Source: SHAN690 sp041391765 (GTDB lineage: Bacteria; Bacteroidota; Bacteroidia; Flavobacteriales_G; Salibacteraceae). From it: a DNA stretch of 64,000 nucleotides. Shown piece by piece: positions 16,719 to 25,603 of this stretch. The stretch covers positions 40,909 through 104,908 of the forward strand of contig JAWKNJ010000023.1 in assembly GCA_041391765.1 (NCBI GenBank), read 5' to 3'. The notes below the pieces were generated by a model, which worked only from the letters and a program-made list of their open reading frames with translations, did no database searches and was not told the DNA's origin. Each line of letters starts with the position of its first letter. The stretch's first letter is position 1. Made by a program: the position numbers and the translations under genes.

Positions 16719-17702
16719 ATGATTGAAATTTTCACAGAAATCGACAGCGTCCGTTTGAACTTTAGTGACAATGGAAAATGGATGGTCAATCTGGCCATTG
16801 CAGTCATCATGTTTGGCGTTGCCCTTGATCTCAAACTGGACGACTTTAAGAAGATTCTTAAAACACCAAGGCCGGTCATTGTAGGTGTTGTTTCCCAATT
16901 CCTGGTGATGCCGTTGATCACGTTCCTGTTTGCGCTATCGCTTCGTGACTTCATCACTCCAACTATCGGACTCGGAATGATCTTGGTGGCTGCGTGTCCT
17001 GGCGGAAACATCTCCAACTTCATCTGCTCACTTTCGAAAGGAAACGTGGCTTTATCGGTAAGTCTAACGGCTTTTTCAAGTTTGGGTGGATTGCTCCTCA
17101 CCCCGTTCAACTTTGCCTTTTGGGGTAATCTTTACATGCACTTTGCAACGAATGAAACCAGTGCCCTTGTTCGCTCATTAGAGGTCGACCCCATCAGTGT
17201 GTTGCAGACCATTCTACTCATTTTGGGCCTGCCTCTAGCACTTGGAATTTTGTTCAGCACTCGATTTCCAAAACTGACTGAACGGATTAGTTTTTGGATC
17301 AAGCGCCTTTCCATCACCATTTTCATCGGTATGATAGCGGTAATCTTCGGAGCCAATTTTGAACTATTCACCCGCTACATTCAATACATCTTCCTGATTG
17401 TGTTAGTTCACAATGCACTGGCGCTGATGGCCGGATACAACCTGGCAAAGGTGTTTCGCTTGGAGAAGCGCGATCGAAAAACAATCGCAATCGAAACAGG
17501 AATTCAAAACTCAGGTCTCGCCTTGGCCTTGCTTTTCAATCCTAATGTATTCCCTTCTGACATGACCATTGGCGGCATGACTTTCATTGCAGCATGGTGG
17601 GGAGTGTGGCACATTGTTTCCGGCTTGGCCATTTCATCGGTATGGTCCGGAACCCTTTCCAAAAGGGCGTTCAAGGGCTTAATTCCCATTCGGGTGCGTT
17701 AA
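16719..17702 (+). CDS. Bile acid:sodium symporter family protein
   Basis: A 327-aa integral membrane protein with about nine to ten hydrophobic segments. The family-typical VAACPGGNISNFICSLSKGNVALSVSLTA segment (about residues 87-115) and the later IETGIQNSGLALALL segment both match the conserved crossing regions of the BASS/SBF transporter family. Bacterial members carry various organic anions with sodium; the substrate here is unknown. It probably shares a transcript with the preceding outer-membrane protein gene. Confidence 0.9.
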   Translation: MIEIFTEIDSVRLNFSDNGKWMVNLAIAVIMFGVALDLKLDDFKKILKTPRPVIVGVVSQFLVMPLITFLFALSLRDFITPTIGLGMILVAACPGGNISNFICSLSKGNVALSVSLTAFSSLGGLLLTPFNFAFWGNLYMHFATNETSALVRSLEVDPISVLQTILLILGLPLALGILFSTRFPKLTERISFWIKRLSITIFIGMIAVIFGANFELFTRYIQYIFLIVLVHNALALMAGYNLAKVFRLEKRDRKTIAIETGIQNSGLALALLFNPNVFPSDMTIGGMTFIAAWWGVWHIVSGLAISSVWSGTLSKRAFKGLIPIRVR

Positions 17703-17718
17703 GCTTCCATCTTCCCCA

Positions 17719-17726
17719 TATATTTG
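17719..17726 (+). promoter_or_regulatory. Candidate -7 promoter element TATATTTG
   Basis: Matches the Bacteroidota -7 consensus TAnnTTTG and lies 23 bases upstream of the start of the CHU_C-like lipoprotein gene at 17750. I did not find a clear -33 TTTG at the right distance. Confidence 0.45.
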
Positions 17727-17749
17727 ATCCCCTTTAAATTCGAGGTCAA

Positions 17750-18310
17750 ATGTTGAAGATTATTGCAAGACTTACATTTCTGTTGGCTTTATCGGCTATT
17801 ATTTCTGCCGGTTGCACCAAGAAAGTGATACAAGAGGATTGCTGCACCAGCGAATATGAGATCACTACGCAGAACTACGTTTTGCCAAAGGATTTCAAAC
17901 TTTTCATTCCACAGGCTTTTACTCCAAATGGTGATGGTGTGAACGAGCAATTCCGCCCCATAGGCCAAGGCTGGACCGTTGAATCCATGGTGATCAAGAA
18001 AGGACGCAAAGTTGTTTATGATTTCAGTGAGCACTTGGATCCGTTTTGGACAGGAAGTGACGCCAATGATGGAAAGTACAGCTACGAAATCACCTTCCGC
18101 GTGAAGGCGAATAAAGACTTATTCGATGTCAAAGGCGAGGTTTGCTTGTTCAGGTATGGTTCAAAGGGCGAGGAATTGCCTGAAATAGAATTGGACAAAG
18201 TTTGCGAATGCATCATGCCGGACATGATTCACGACACCGCAGGTGTAATCTACGAGACTGTTGAGTGCCCTGTAAAGCCAATCGAAGACGCGGACACAAC
18301 AGGAGCTTAG
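17750..18310 (+). CDS. Small lipoprotein built on a CHU_C-like domain, copy 2
   Basis: A 186-aa paralogue of the gene at 14039. It has a lipoprotein signal (IISAGC), then CCTSEYEITT, the CHU_C hallmark IPQAFTPNGDGVNE, IKKGRKVVY, and FWTGSDANDGKYSYEI. The C-terminal tail has a paired-cysteine element (VCECIMPDMIHD) and another cysteine near the end, as in copy 1. The acidic end (EDADTTGA) is not shared. The two copies are about 3.2 kb apart with other genes between, so this is an old or dispersed duplication. The function is unknown; surface display or a binding role is speculative. Confidence 0.8.
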   Translation: MLKIIARLTFLLALSAIISAGCTKKVIQEDCCTSEYEITTQNYVLPKDFKLFIPQAFTPNGDGVNEQFRPIGQGWTVESMVIKKGRKVVYDFSEHLDPFWTGSDANDGKYSYEITFRVKANKDLFDVKGEVCLFRYGSKGEELPEIELDKVCECIMPDMIHDTAGVIYETVECPVKPIEDADTTGA

Positions 18311-18313
18311 ATC

Positions 18314-18760
18314 GTGCTTATCCCTGAACTCAAAACACAATTTCTGGCGGGTATAGACCGCATAGAGTCAGAGCTAGACCAATATCAAAGCGAAGAGCGG
18401 CTTTGGGTCATTGAAGGAAGCCTCAGCAATAGTGGCGGAAATCTGATGCTCCACCTGGTTGGAAATCTAAGACACTTCATTGGACACGTAGTCGGAAAGA
18501 ACGATTACGTTCGACAACGCGAGCTTGAGTTTTCCTCAAAAAACATTGTTCGAACAGACATCAAAAAGTTGATTGCCGAGTGCAGAACTGAAGTCGAGTC
18601 GACCTTTGAAACATTGGATGATTCAGGGCTTGATATTCAGTTTCCCGTGAACATCGCAAACCGCGAGTGGACGACACGCGAGTTCATATTTCACCTGCTC
18701 GGACACCTGAACTATCACATCGGCCAAATCAACTATCACCGAAGGCTACTCGATCGGTAA
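18314..18760 (+). CDS. DinB-like (DUF1572 type) protein
   Basis: A 148-aa protein beginning at GTG 18314. The two segments NLRHFIGHVVG and HLLGHLNYHIGQINYHRR carry the histidines that bind metal in the DinB/YfiT four-helix-bundle family. Members include thiol-S-transferases and many proteins of unknown activity. The start lies 3 bases after the stop of the preceding lipoprotein gene, and its TAA overlaps the ATG of the next gene (TAATG), so it is coupled downstream. Confidence 0.82.
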   Translation: MLIPELKTQFLAGIDRIESELDQYQSEERLWVIEGSLSNSGGNLMLHLVGNLRHFIGHVVGKNDYVRQRELEFSSKNIVRTDIKKLIAECRTEVESTFETLDDSGLDIQFPVNIANREWTTREFIFHLLGHLNYHIGQINYHRRLLDR

Positions 18761-19142
18761 TGCCTTACGAAGACCACCTTCAAAAGCAGATTGACCGCTT
18801 CGCTCAGGCACTTGCGACATTGCTCAAGAACATTGCTTCAGGCACATATGAGCATGCTTCCACCGAGTCCGCGATCAATGAAGTTCTTCAGGAACATGGA
18901 CAGTCAGATCTGAGTAAACTGTTGAAATTTGATTTTGAAGAACTTGTAATGTGGTTCACAAAACCACCATTCAACAAGAAAATCGAGACTTGATCATCCA
19001 ATTGCTTTTTGAGCTGGATCAGCAACAATCAAGCATCGAATTAAATGCTCTGCTTATTGATTTGATTCGAATTGCAGATTCGGAATCGGATGCCGTTTCT
19101 TTAGAGCGATTGAACATGATGAAGGTATTGGCAAAAGAATAG
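18760..19142 (+). pseudogene. Small helical protein gene split by an apparent -1 frameshift
   Basis: Two overlapping frames appear to encode one protein. The first (18760-18993, 77 aa, MPYEDHLQKQIDRF...) overlaps the DinB-like stop and ends KKIET. The second (18951-19142, with GTG as first possible start) continues ENRDLIIQLLFELDQQ and ends VLAKE. The joined product would be about 120 aa, similar in style to unnamed DUF6483-like proteins that start with a DxxxxQIDRF-type segment. The shift is somewhere in 18940-18990, near an AAGAAAA run. Possible readings are a sequencing error, a decaying gene, or real frameshifting. Confidence 0.6.
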
Positions 19143-19157
19143 CTTCCTCAGCCATTC

Positions 19158-19165
19158 TATATTTG
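19158..19165 (+). promoter_or_regulatory. Candidate -7 promoter element TATATTTG for hemL
   Basis: Matches TAnnTTTG, 20 bases before the hemL ATG at 19185. No convincing -33 element was found. Confidence 0.45.
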
Positions 19166-19184
19166 CCGCCCAATTTTGAGGCCA

Positions 19185-20480
19185 ATGATCAATCGGAGCG
19201 CATCTGATCAACTTTTTGAGGAAGCAAAAAAATATCTGCCTGGAGGGGTGAATTCACCGGTTCGAGCCTTTCGTTCGGTGAACGGATCTCCCCTATTTAT
19301 CAAAAAGGGAAAAGGCAGTCGCATTTGGGACGAAGATGGAAATGAATTCATCGACTTCTGTTGTTCTTGGGGTCCTCTGATTTTGGGACATGCTGATGAT
19401 CGAGTTTTGAGGAAGGTGACCGAAGTAATGAACAATGGGACTTCATTCGGTGCTCCAAATCGCTTTGAAACAGAGCTCGCGAAGCTCATCGTTGATAATC
19501 ACCCTTATCTGGAGAAAGTGCGCTTTGTGAACTCCGGAACCGAGGCCGTAATGAGTGCAATACGTCTGGCCAGAGGATACACAGGACGAAGCAAAGTAAT
19601 CAAGTTTGAAGGCTGCTACCATGGCCATGTAGACAGCTTGATGGTAAAAGCCGGATCAGGATTGGCAACGCTGGGAACGAGCACCTCAGCCGGCATCCCT
19701 CAAGGTTTCATCAAAGAGACGATTGTTTTGCCGCTGGGTGACCTTTCCGCGTTGGACCATTGCCTAGCCGAACAAGGAAGTGAAGTGGCTTGCATCATCA
19801 TTGAGCCCATTCCTGCGAACAATGGTCTGTTGCTTCAAGACAAAACTTTCTTGCTTCACCTGCGCGAGGTTTGCGATCGGTATGGCATCCTTCTGTTTTT
19901 TGACGAAGTTATTTCAGGATTCCGAGTTGGTTTTACCGGAGCAAGTGGATACTACGGCATCAAACCCGACTTGATGTCCTTTGGTAAAATCATCGGTGGT
20001 GGGTTCCCAGTTGGAGCCTATGGGGCATCTGCAGAAATCATGAGCAACATTTCACCCGATGGACCTGTTTATCAAGCGGGAACGCTTAGTGGAAACCCCG
20101 TGGCGATGGCTGCAGGCATCGCCCAGCTTGAAGAGTGTTTGAAACCCGGTTTCTACGATGAGTTGGAAAGAAAGACCAACTTTCTTGTGTCTCAAGTTCA
20201 AGCTTACTCGGAAGAAATGAACTATCCATTCAAGATGTTTCATGTTGGGTCCATCTTCTGGTTTTCGTTCAGCGACAAATCAGCTGTCAGAACATCGGAT
20301 GAAATAGCCCCTGAAAGCGGTGAGCGATTTAAGATATTCTACGATGCCCTGCTAAATGGCGGTGTTTATGTAGGCCCATCCAGCTATGAAGTAGGGTTTG
20401 TTTCCAGCGCCCATTCTGAAGCCGATTTGAGCAAAGCTGCATCGGTCATCAATTACGCGCTAGATGCCGTCTACAGCTAA
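19185..20480 (+). CDS. hemL: Glutamate-1-semialdehyde 2,1-aminomutase HemL
   Basis: HemL makes 5-aminolevulinate from glutamate-1-semialdehyde in the C5 route to haem. The family features are visible: LPGGVNSPVRAF at the N-terminus, NSGTEAVMSAIRLARGYTGR for the PLP phosphate region, YHGHVDS, the FDEVISGFR aspartate and the PLP lysine K268 in FGKIIGGG. The length of 431 aa is normal. ATG 19185 (MINRSASDQ) is chosen over an upstream TTG at 19176. The 3' end overlaps the next start by 17 bases. Confidence 0.97.
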   Translation: MINRSASDQLFEEAKKYLPGGVNSPVRAFRSVNGSPLFIKKGKGSRIWDEDGNEFIDFCCSWGPLILGHADDRVLRKVTEVMNNGTSFGAPNRFETELAKLIVDNHPYLEKVRFVNSGTEAVMSAIRLARGYTGRSKVIKFEGCYHGHVDSLMVKAGSGLATLGTSTSAGIPQGFIKETIVLPLGDLSALDHCLAEQGSEVACIIIEPIPANNGLLLQDKTFLLHLREVCDRYGILLFFDEVISGFRVGFTGASGYYGIKPDLMSFGKIIGGGFPVGAYGASAEIMSNISPDGPVYQAGTLSGNPVAMAAGIAQLEECLKPGFYDELERKTNFLVSQVQAYSEEMNYPFKMFHVGSIFWFSFSDKSAVRTSDEIAPESGERFKIFYDALLNGGVYVGPSSYEVGFVSSAHSEADLSKAASVINYALDAVYS

Positions 20481-21123
20481 ATCCAAGCGTGGCGGATTTG
20501 ATGTTGTCGCTCCTTTTTATGATGCATGCGTTTCCTTGATTTTCGGAGACCGATTGTGGGAGATTCAGAAAAAAGCCATTGTTGCATTACCAAAGTCGAA
20601 TCACTGCCTGATCGTTGGAGGCGGCACCGGACGAATTCTTCGATATTGTATAGACCGTGAGCTTGCCGCAAAGTTCACCTATGCCGAACCCAGCGATAAA
20701 ATGATCGCGAAAACGAGGGCTAGGCTAAACAGCCAAGAATTGGCATCCGTTCGATTTGTGGTCGATTTTGATCACGCTGTTTCGAACGCCAAATTCGACT
20801 TGATCATTTTTCCTTTTGTTCTCGACTGTTTTAATGAAGCTGCAATATCAAGCATGATATCAAGAATCGAAGGCAATCCTCAAATCTTGGTCGTTGACTT
20901 TAACCATGAGCGAATTGACGATTTCGCACCGAGCAGAATGCAACGCTTCTTTATCGAATTACTTTACATCTTTTTCCGCCTGACAACTCACATTGAAGCG
21001 CGAAGATTACCCCGCATCCTATCCGTTTTTAAGGAATCCGGGCTGTGCCAGAATTCGATCATCAACGATTTCAAGGGATGGATTCAGGCAAGTACTTGGA
21101 GCAACATCCCAAGCAAGCCGTAA
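20464..21123 (+). CDS. Class I SAM-dependent methyltransferase
   Basis: A 219-aa protein with the SAM-binding motif I LIVGGGTGRIL (about residues 49-59) and the acidic residue after strand 2 (YAEPSDKM). The opening FDVVAPFYDA resembles UbiE-like methyltransferases, and the region after motif III (PQILVVDFNHERIDDF) also fits. The substrate is unknown. The start lies inside the end of hemL, and its last 40 bases overlap the end of the converging UbiA-like gene; both reading frames look real there. Confidence 0.8.
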   Translation: MPSTAKSKRGGFDVVAPFYDACVSLIFGDRLWEIQKKAIVALPKSNHCLIVGGGTGRILRYCIDRELAAKFTYAEPSDKMIAKTRARLNSQELASVRFVVDFDHAVSNAKFDLIIFPFVLDCFNEAAISSMISRIEGNPQILVVDFNHERIDDFAPSRMQRFFIELLYIFFRLTTHIEARRLPRILSVFKESGLCQNSIINDFKGWIQASTWSNIPSKP

Positions 21124-21947
21124 ATAATTATAAAGCCTTCGAACACCATGGTAAAGCAGAGCTCGTTCCATTGATCTGATATCCGTGAAATGGAATAGAT
21201 CAACACAAGCTCCAATAACACATACACGACAATTGGAGTCCAAAGCATCATAACAACCAGTCCTGCCGCGATTGAAGCAAACCAAGCAACCGAAATAAGC
21301 ATTGCCAATTGCTTAGCTCGTTTCAATCCAAATGCAGTCGACAAGGTCTCCAAACCTGCTTCTTTATCGGCCAGCGTATCCCTAATTTCGAACGGGATGG
21401 TAACCGTCAACAGAAACAGGAATCGCTCAAGAAATCCACGAGCAACTTGAGGCTGCACTAATTCAGTGATTCCAGATTGCTCGAACACAGGAAAAGCATA
21501 GGTCAGGTATGTTACCACAAAGGCAATGATGATGGGTTTCGTAAATGGAATGTCTCTGAGCCGCCACCATTTGCTATCAGTTGGAATGAATGGAACCGTG
21601 TAGCCGATGGAAACAATGGCTGCAGGAATCAACCAAACGATCGAGTCGGCAGCGAAATTTGGAAGTATGATCATCGCAAGAAACACGGCAACTACCATCG
21701 CCATTTTCAACCATTTTTCATTGCTTAACACCCAAGTATGTCGATCGCTTAACTGAGCCTTTGGAATGAAATCGATCTTGTATAATCTATGAAAGGTATA
21801 CAGGGTAAACGACCCTAATATGACACTAACTATCACATACCAACGGTGCTCCAAATTGCTGATGTTGAAATAGGTCGAGCAAGTAAGCACCCCTAGAACA
21901 CCGGCCACAAAAAAGTTTGAGTGAATGAGTGCCCGGAACAGCCTCAT
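21084..21947 (-). CDS. UbiA-like membrane prenyltransferase homologue with degenerate first motif
   Basis: A 287-aa protein with about eight to nine hydrophobic segments. The second UbiA motif is well kept (EIRDTLADKEAGLETLSTAFG, compare RDxxxDxxAGxxTL). Where active enzymes have NDxxDxxxD, this protein has FHRLYKID, so most metal-binding aspartates of motif 1 are missing. It may be a divergent transferase or a non-catalytic relative. It follows the exported protein gene at 21949-22566 with only one base between the stop and this ATG, and converges with the methyltransferase. Confidence 0.7.
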   Translation of the reverse strand: MRLFRALIHSNFFVAGVLGVLTCSTYFNISNLEHRWYVIVSVILGSFTLYTFHRLYKIDFIPKAQLSDRHTWVLSNEKWLKMAMVVAVFLAMIILPNFAADSIVWLIPAAIVSIGYTVPFIPTDSKWWRLRDIPFTKPIIIAFVVTYLTYAFPVFEQSGITELVQPQVARGFLERFLFLLTVTIPFEIRDTLADKEAGLETLSTAFGLKRAKQLAMLISVAWFASIAAGLVVMMLWTPIVVYVLLELVLIYSISRISDQWNELCFTMVFEGFIIIYGLLGMLLQVLA

Positions 21948-21948
21948 A

Positions 21949-22566
21949 TTAATCCGTTAGTTGGCCAACTGCCACTCCAAGTCCAGCGCCTACAACTCCC
22001 GAGATCAGAGATTTGTACAATCGCTTGGTTCGAGCGGTTCGCTCATAACCGAGAACGTAGGCCGGCTGACGCAACAGGCTTGCATCTGTGATGCTCTTCC
22101 CCTCCATCTTGTATTTTGGTAAAGCCGCGCCAACCATATAAACAAATGGTACTGCGAAAACCAATGGGCTGCTATTAAGCACGTAACCAAGTCCGCCAGT
22201 GATCGGAACACCCAGGAAAATGGCCCAATTTGCCTTGTATCCATTAATAGCGTCCTGCTCCCCCTTGATGTAGTAGCGCATTTCATCAACGGTAAAGTAG
22301 TTGCCTATGGTAGTGTCGGCCATGTAAACGACTTGTTCAACGTTTTGTTCATCCGTAATGGAAAACACTCGCTCCCAATCGAGTTTTTTTGGCTTTGTCT
22401 TGCCGTTAGATTTCTTCAAATCATAATAGATATAAAGGCTGTCTTCACCTGTCACCTTGCCTTGAATCACCTGTCCCGTCATCATCAAAATGGATGGCTC
22501 AAAAGTTTGCGCAACACCCATTGACGCTAGCATCAAGAGCAGGAAAAATGCACAAATTGGCTTCAT
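21949..22566 (-). CDS. Exported membrane-associated protein of unknown function
   Basis: A 205-aa product; ATG at 22564-22566 starts a signal peptide (ICAFFLLLMLASMGVAQ). The first mature part (ILMMTGQVIQGKVTGEDSLYIYYDLKK) looks like a small beta domain often seen in Bacteroidota proteins that respond to or process surface ligands, and WERVFSI continues it. Two to three hydrophobic segments follow (WAIFLGVPITGGLGYVL, LVFAVPFVYMVGAAL, SGVVGAGLGVAVG). No named family is certain. It is probably co-transcribed with the UbiA-like gene. Confidence 0.65.
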   Translation of the reverse strand: MKPICAFFLLLMLASMGVAQTFEPSILMMTGQVIQGKVTGEDSLYIYYDLKKSNGKTKPKKLDWERVFSITDEQNVEQVVYMADTTIGNYFTVDEMRYYIKGEQDAINGYKANWAIFLGVPITGGLGYVLNSSPLVFAVPFVYMVGAALPKYKMEGKSITDASLLRQPAYVLGYERTARTKRLYKSLISGVVGAGLGVAVGQLTD

Positions 22567-22646
22567 GTTGCAAACATGCGGTTTTTCGCTCAATGCTCAT
22601 TCTTAATAAAGGGCTGAAACGCTGCTTCAAAGCAAGGTCCTGAAAC

Positions 22647-22654
22647 TATATTTG
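22647..22654 (+). promoter_or_regulatory. Candidate -7 promoter element TATATTTG for gcvP
   Basis: Matches TAnnTTTG and lies 19 bases before the gcvP ATG at 22674. The divergent exported-protein gene starts at 22566. Confidence 0.5.
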
Positions 22655-22673
22655 CAGCCATTTTTAATACCCA

Positions 22674-25556
22674 ATGATAAAGCACGATTCGTTTCAGCTT
22701 CGCCACATAGGTCCGCGAAGAGAGGAAATCCAGCACATGCTGGACACTGTTGGCGTGAAAACCATCGACCAATTGATCGATGAAACTGTTCCCGCTTCTA
22801 TTCGTCTCAAAAAGCCGCTTGATTTGCCCGGTGGTATTACCGAGTTTGAGTTTGATAGACACATCAGCGCCATAGGAGCGAAAAATAAACTTTATAAAAA
22901 TTTCATCGGACAGGGATATTACGGAACCATAACTCCTGCCGTTGTTAAACGAAACATTCTCGAAAATCCGGGATGGTACACTGCTTATACGCCATATCAA
23001 GCTGAAATTTCTCAGGGACGATTGGAAGGTTTGCTCAACTATCAAACCGTTGTTTCTGACCTAACCGGTTTGCCAATCGCAAACGCGAGTTTGCTTGATG
23101 AATCTACGGCAGCCTCGGAAGCCGCCTTGATGCTTTACCATTCTAGATCGCGCGATCAGATTAAAGCGGAAGTGAACAAATTTTTCGTTGATGAGCATTG
23201 CTTTGGTCAAACCATCGAAGTCGTAAAGGGCAAGTGTGCCGCAGTTGGAATAGAGGTCGTGGTTGGTGATATTGATACTGCCAAGGTTGATAACAGTTAC
23301 TTCGGTGCATTGGTTCAATATCCAAACCGTGAAGGAAATATCAAAGATTACAGTGTAACCGTTTCCAAACTTCAACAACATGACATCAAATTAGTGGTGG
23401 CGACAGACCTTATGGCGCTTACGCTAATCGTTCCTCCGGGAGAATGGGGAGCTGATGTTGTGGTAGGAAACTCTCAGCGATTTGGCGTTCCAATGGGTTA
23501 TGGTGGTCCACACGCAGGATTTTTTGCGACAAAAGAGGACTATAAACGAAACATTCCCGGCCGAATCATTGGTGTTTCAATTGACCGAGAAGGTCGACCA
23601 GCATTGAGAATGGCGCTTCAAACGCGGGAGCAGCATATCCGAAGAGACAAGGCTACCAGCAACATTTGTACTGCGCAGGCGCTGTTAGCAATTATGGCGA
23701 GCATGTATGCTGTTTATCACGGCCCTGCTCGATTGAAGGAAATTGCCACTGAAATCGGAGCACGCGGGAAAGCATTGGCGGTTGCGCTTCAAAAACTCGG
23801 ATTCAGTGTTAAACACCAGAACTATTTTGATACTATCTGCCTGAGTGGTGTTGATGTTGAAAAAATTAAAGACATTTCTAGTCAGCATGGGGTAAACTTC
23901 TGGTTGAATAATGGGCAGGTTTGCATCAGCGTTGACGAAACTACTACTGTTGACAACCTGAATGCTGCGGTCGGAATTTTCGCTGAATTGAAAGGCGTTG
24001 GCGCTGATCCGATTTCAGTTGGTGCTGAAACTTCAATTCCTGCCGGAATGAAGAGAAACAGTGATTTCCTCACTCATCCAATTTTCAATGCATTCCAGAG
24101 TGAAACCGACATGATGCGCTACATCAAGTCGCTGGAAAACAAAGATATTTCGCTCACAAGAAGCATGATTTCGTTGGGAAGCTGCACCATGAAACTGAAC
24201 GCGGCTTCTGAGTTATATCCAATTTCGAATCCTGCCTTTGCCAACCTGCACCCATTCGTGCCTATTGATCAGGCTCAAGGCTACGCAGAAGTGATTCAAA
24301 ATTTGAATGATGCATTGAGCGTTGTTACAGGATTTGATGCCGTTTCATTCCAACCTAACTCTGGGGCACAAGGAGAATATGCCGGCTTGATGGTAATCCG
24401 CGCCTACCATGAGTCAATGGGTAATGGCCATAGAAAAGTCGTGCTTATACCTTCATCTGCGCACGGTACAAATCCGGCCAGCGCTGTGGTAGCCGGAATG
24501 GATGTAGTCGTTGTGAAATGCGATGACATGGGCAACATCGATATTGCAGACTTGAGGACGAAGGCTGAACAATACAAAGACAGCTTGGGCGCGCTCATGG
24601 TGACTTATCCATCAACTCACGGTGTATTCGAAGAGTCTATCATGGAAATTACCAAGATCATCCATGATTTTGGTGGTCAGGTTTACATGGACGGTGCAAA
24701 CATGAATGCACAAGTGGGCCTTACGAATCCTGCCACCATTGGAGCCGATGTTTGCCATCTAAACTTGCATAAGACTTTCGCTATTCCCCATGGAGGGGGC
24801 GGCCCTGGTGTTGGTCCAATCGGAGTGGCAAAGCACTTGACCCCTTTCTTACCCGCACACCCATTCGTTAAAACCGGTGGTGACAGTGGTATAAATCCCG
24901 TTTCCGGAGCACCTTTTGGAAGTTCGTTGATCCTATTGATTTCATATGGTTATGTGAAGATGCTGGGGGGAGATGGCATGACCAATGCAACCAAGTTTGC
25001 CATCCTCAATGCCAATTACTTGAAATCAAAATTGGAAGGTAAATTCGGAGTGCTGTATAAAGGATCAAAAGGACGTGTTGCGCACGAAATGATTCTTGAT
25101 TGTCGACCATTCAAAAAGGATGCACATATTGAAGTAACTGATATAGCCAAGCGTTTGATCGACTATGGTTTTCATGCTCCAACCGTTTCCTTCCCTGTGG
25201 CTGGAACACTCATGGTTGAGCCTACAGAAAGTGAGTCTAAGCTTGAGCTCGATCGTTTTGCAGATGCGATGATCTCTATTCGCAAGGAAATTGAAAGCAT
25301 TGAACGCGGAGACATGCTGGCTGAAGTTAGCCCACTTCGGAACGCGCCACATACAGCTAATATTCTTTTGGATGACGAGTGGAACTTCCGTTACTCTAGG
25401 AAAGAGGCGGCCTTCCCCCTTGCTTGGATTCGCGAGAATAAGTATTGGTCGCCTGTGTCGCGTATTGATGACGCCCATGGTGATCGAAACTTGATTTGTG
25501 CCTGTCCTCCGCTGGAGGAATACGAGTCGCATTTGGAATTGCAAGTTGAGGGCTAA
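22674..25556 (+). CDS. gcvP: Glycine dehydrogenase (decarboxylating), P-protein GcvP
   Basis: The P-protein of the glycine cleavage system decarboxylates glycine with PLP and passes aminomethyl to the H-protein. The 960-aa single-chain form is seen here: an N-terminal half (RHIGPRREEIQHML, then YTAYTPYQAEISQGRLE) and a C-terminal half with the PLP lysine K700 in NLHKTFAIPHGGGGPG and the SLGSCTMKLNAA segment. GcvT and GcvH are not in this window, as is usual where the genes are scattered. Confidence 0.97.
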   Translation: MIKHDSFQLRHIGPRREEIQHMLDTVGVKTIDQLIDETVPASIRLKKPLDLPGGITEFEFDRHISAIGAKNKLYKNFIGQGYYGTITPAVVKRNILENPGWYTAYTPYQAEISQGRLEGLLNYQTVVSDLTGLPIANASLLDESTAASEAALMLYHSRSRDQIKAEVNKFFVDEHCFGQTIEVVKGKCAAVGIEVVVGDIDTAKVDNSYFGALVQYPNREGNIKDYSVTVSKLQQHDIKLVVATDLMALTLIVPPGEWGADVVVGNSQRFGVPMGYGGPHAGFFATKEDYKRNIPGRIIGVSIDREGRPALRMALQTREQHIRRDKATSNICTAQALLAIMASMYAVYHGPARLKEIATEIGARGKALAVALQKLGFSVKHQNYFDTICLSGVDVEKIKDISSQHGVNFWLNNGQVCISVDETTTVDNLNAAVGIFAELKGVGADPISVGAETSIPAGMKRNSDFLTHPIFNAFQSETDMMRYIKSLENKDISLTRSMISLGSCTMKLNAASELYPISNPAFANLHPFVPIDQAQGYAEVIQNLNDALSVVTGFDAVSFQPNSGAQGEYAGLMVIRAYHESMGNGHRKVVLIPSSAHGTNPASAVVAGMDVVVVKCDDMGNIDIADLRTKAEQYKDSLGALMVTYPSTHGVFEESIMEITKIIHDFGGQVYMDGANMNAQVGLTNPATIGADVCHLNLHKTFAIPHGGGGPGVGPIGVAKHLTPFLPAHPFVKTGGDSGINPVSGAPFGSSLILLISYGYVKMLGGDGMTNATKFAILNANYLKSKLEGKFGVLYKGSKGRVAHEMILDCRPFKKDAHIEVTDIAKRLIDYGFHAPTVSFPVAGTLMVEPTESESKLELDRFADAMISIRKEIESIERGDMLAEVSPLRNAPHTANILLDDEWNFRYSRKEAAFPLAWIRENKYWSPVSRIDDAHGDRNLICACPPLEEYESHLELQVEG

Positions 25557-25603
25557 AAGGCAACAATCTTCTTTGAGGTTGAGCGTTACCTTTGGTCTTT
25601 TCC

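Noticed and set aside
20464..21123. UbiE/MenG assignment for the methyltransferase
   Set aside because: The N-terminal FDVVAPFYD fits, but the UbiE-specific C-terminal motifs are not visible, so only a general class I call is made.
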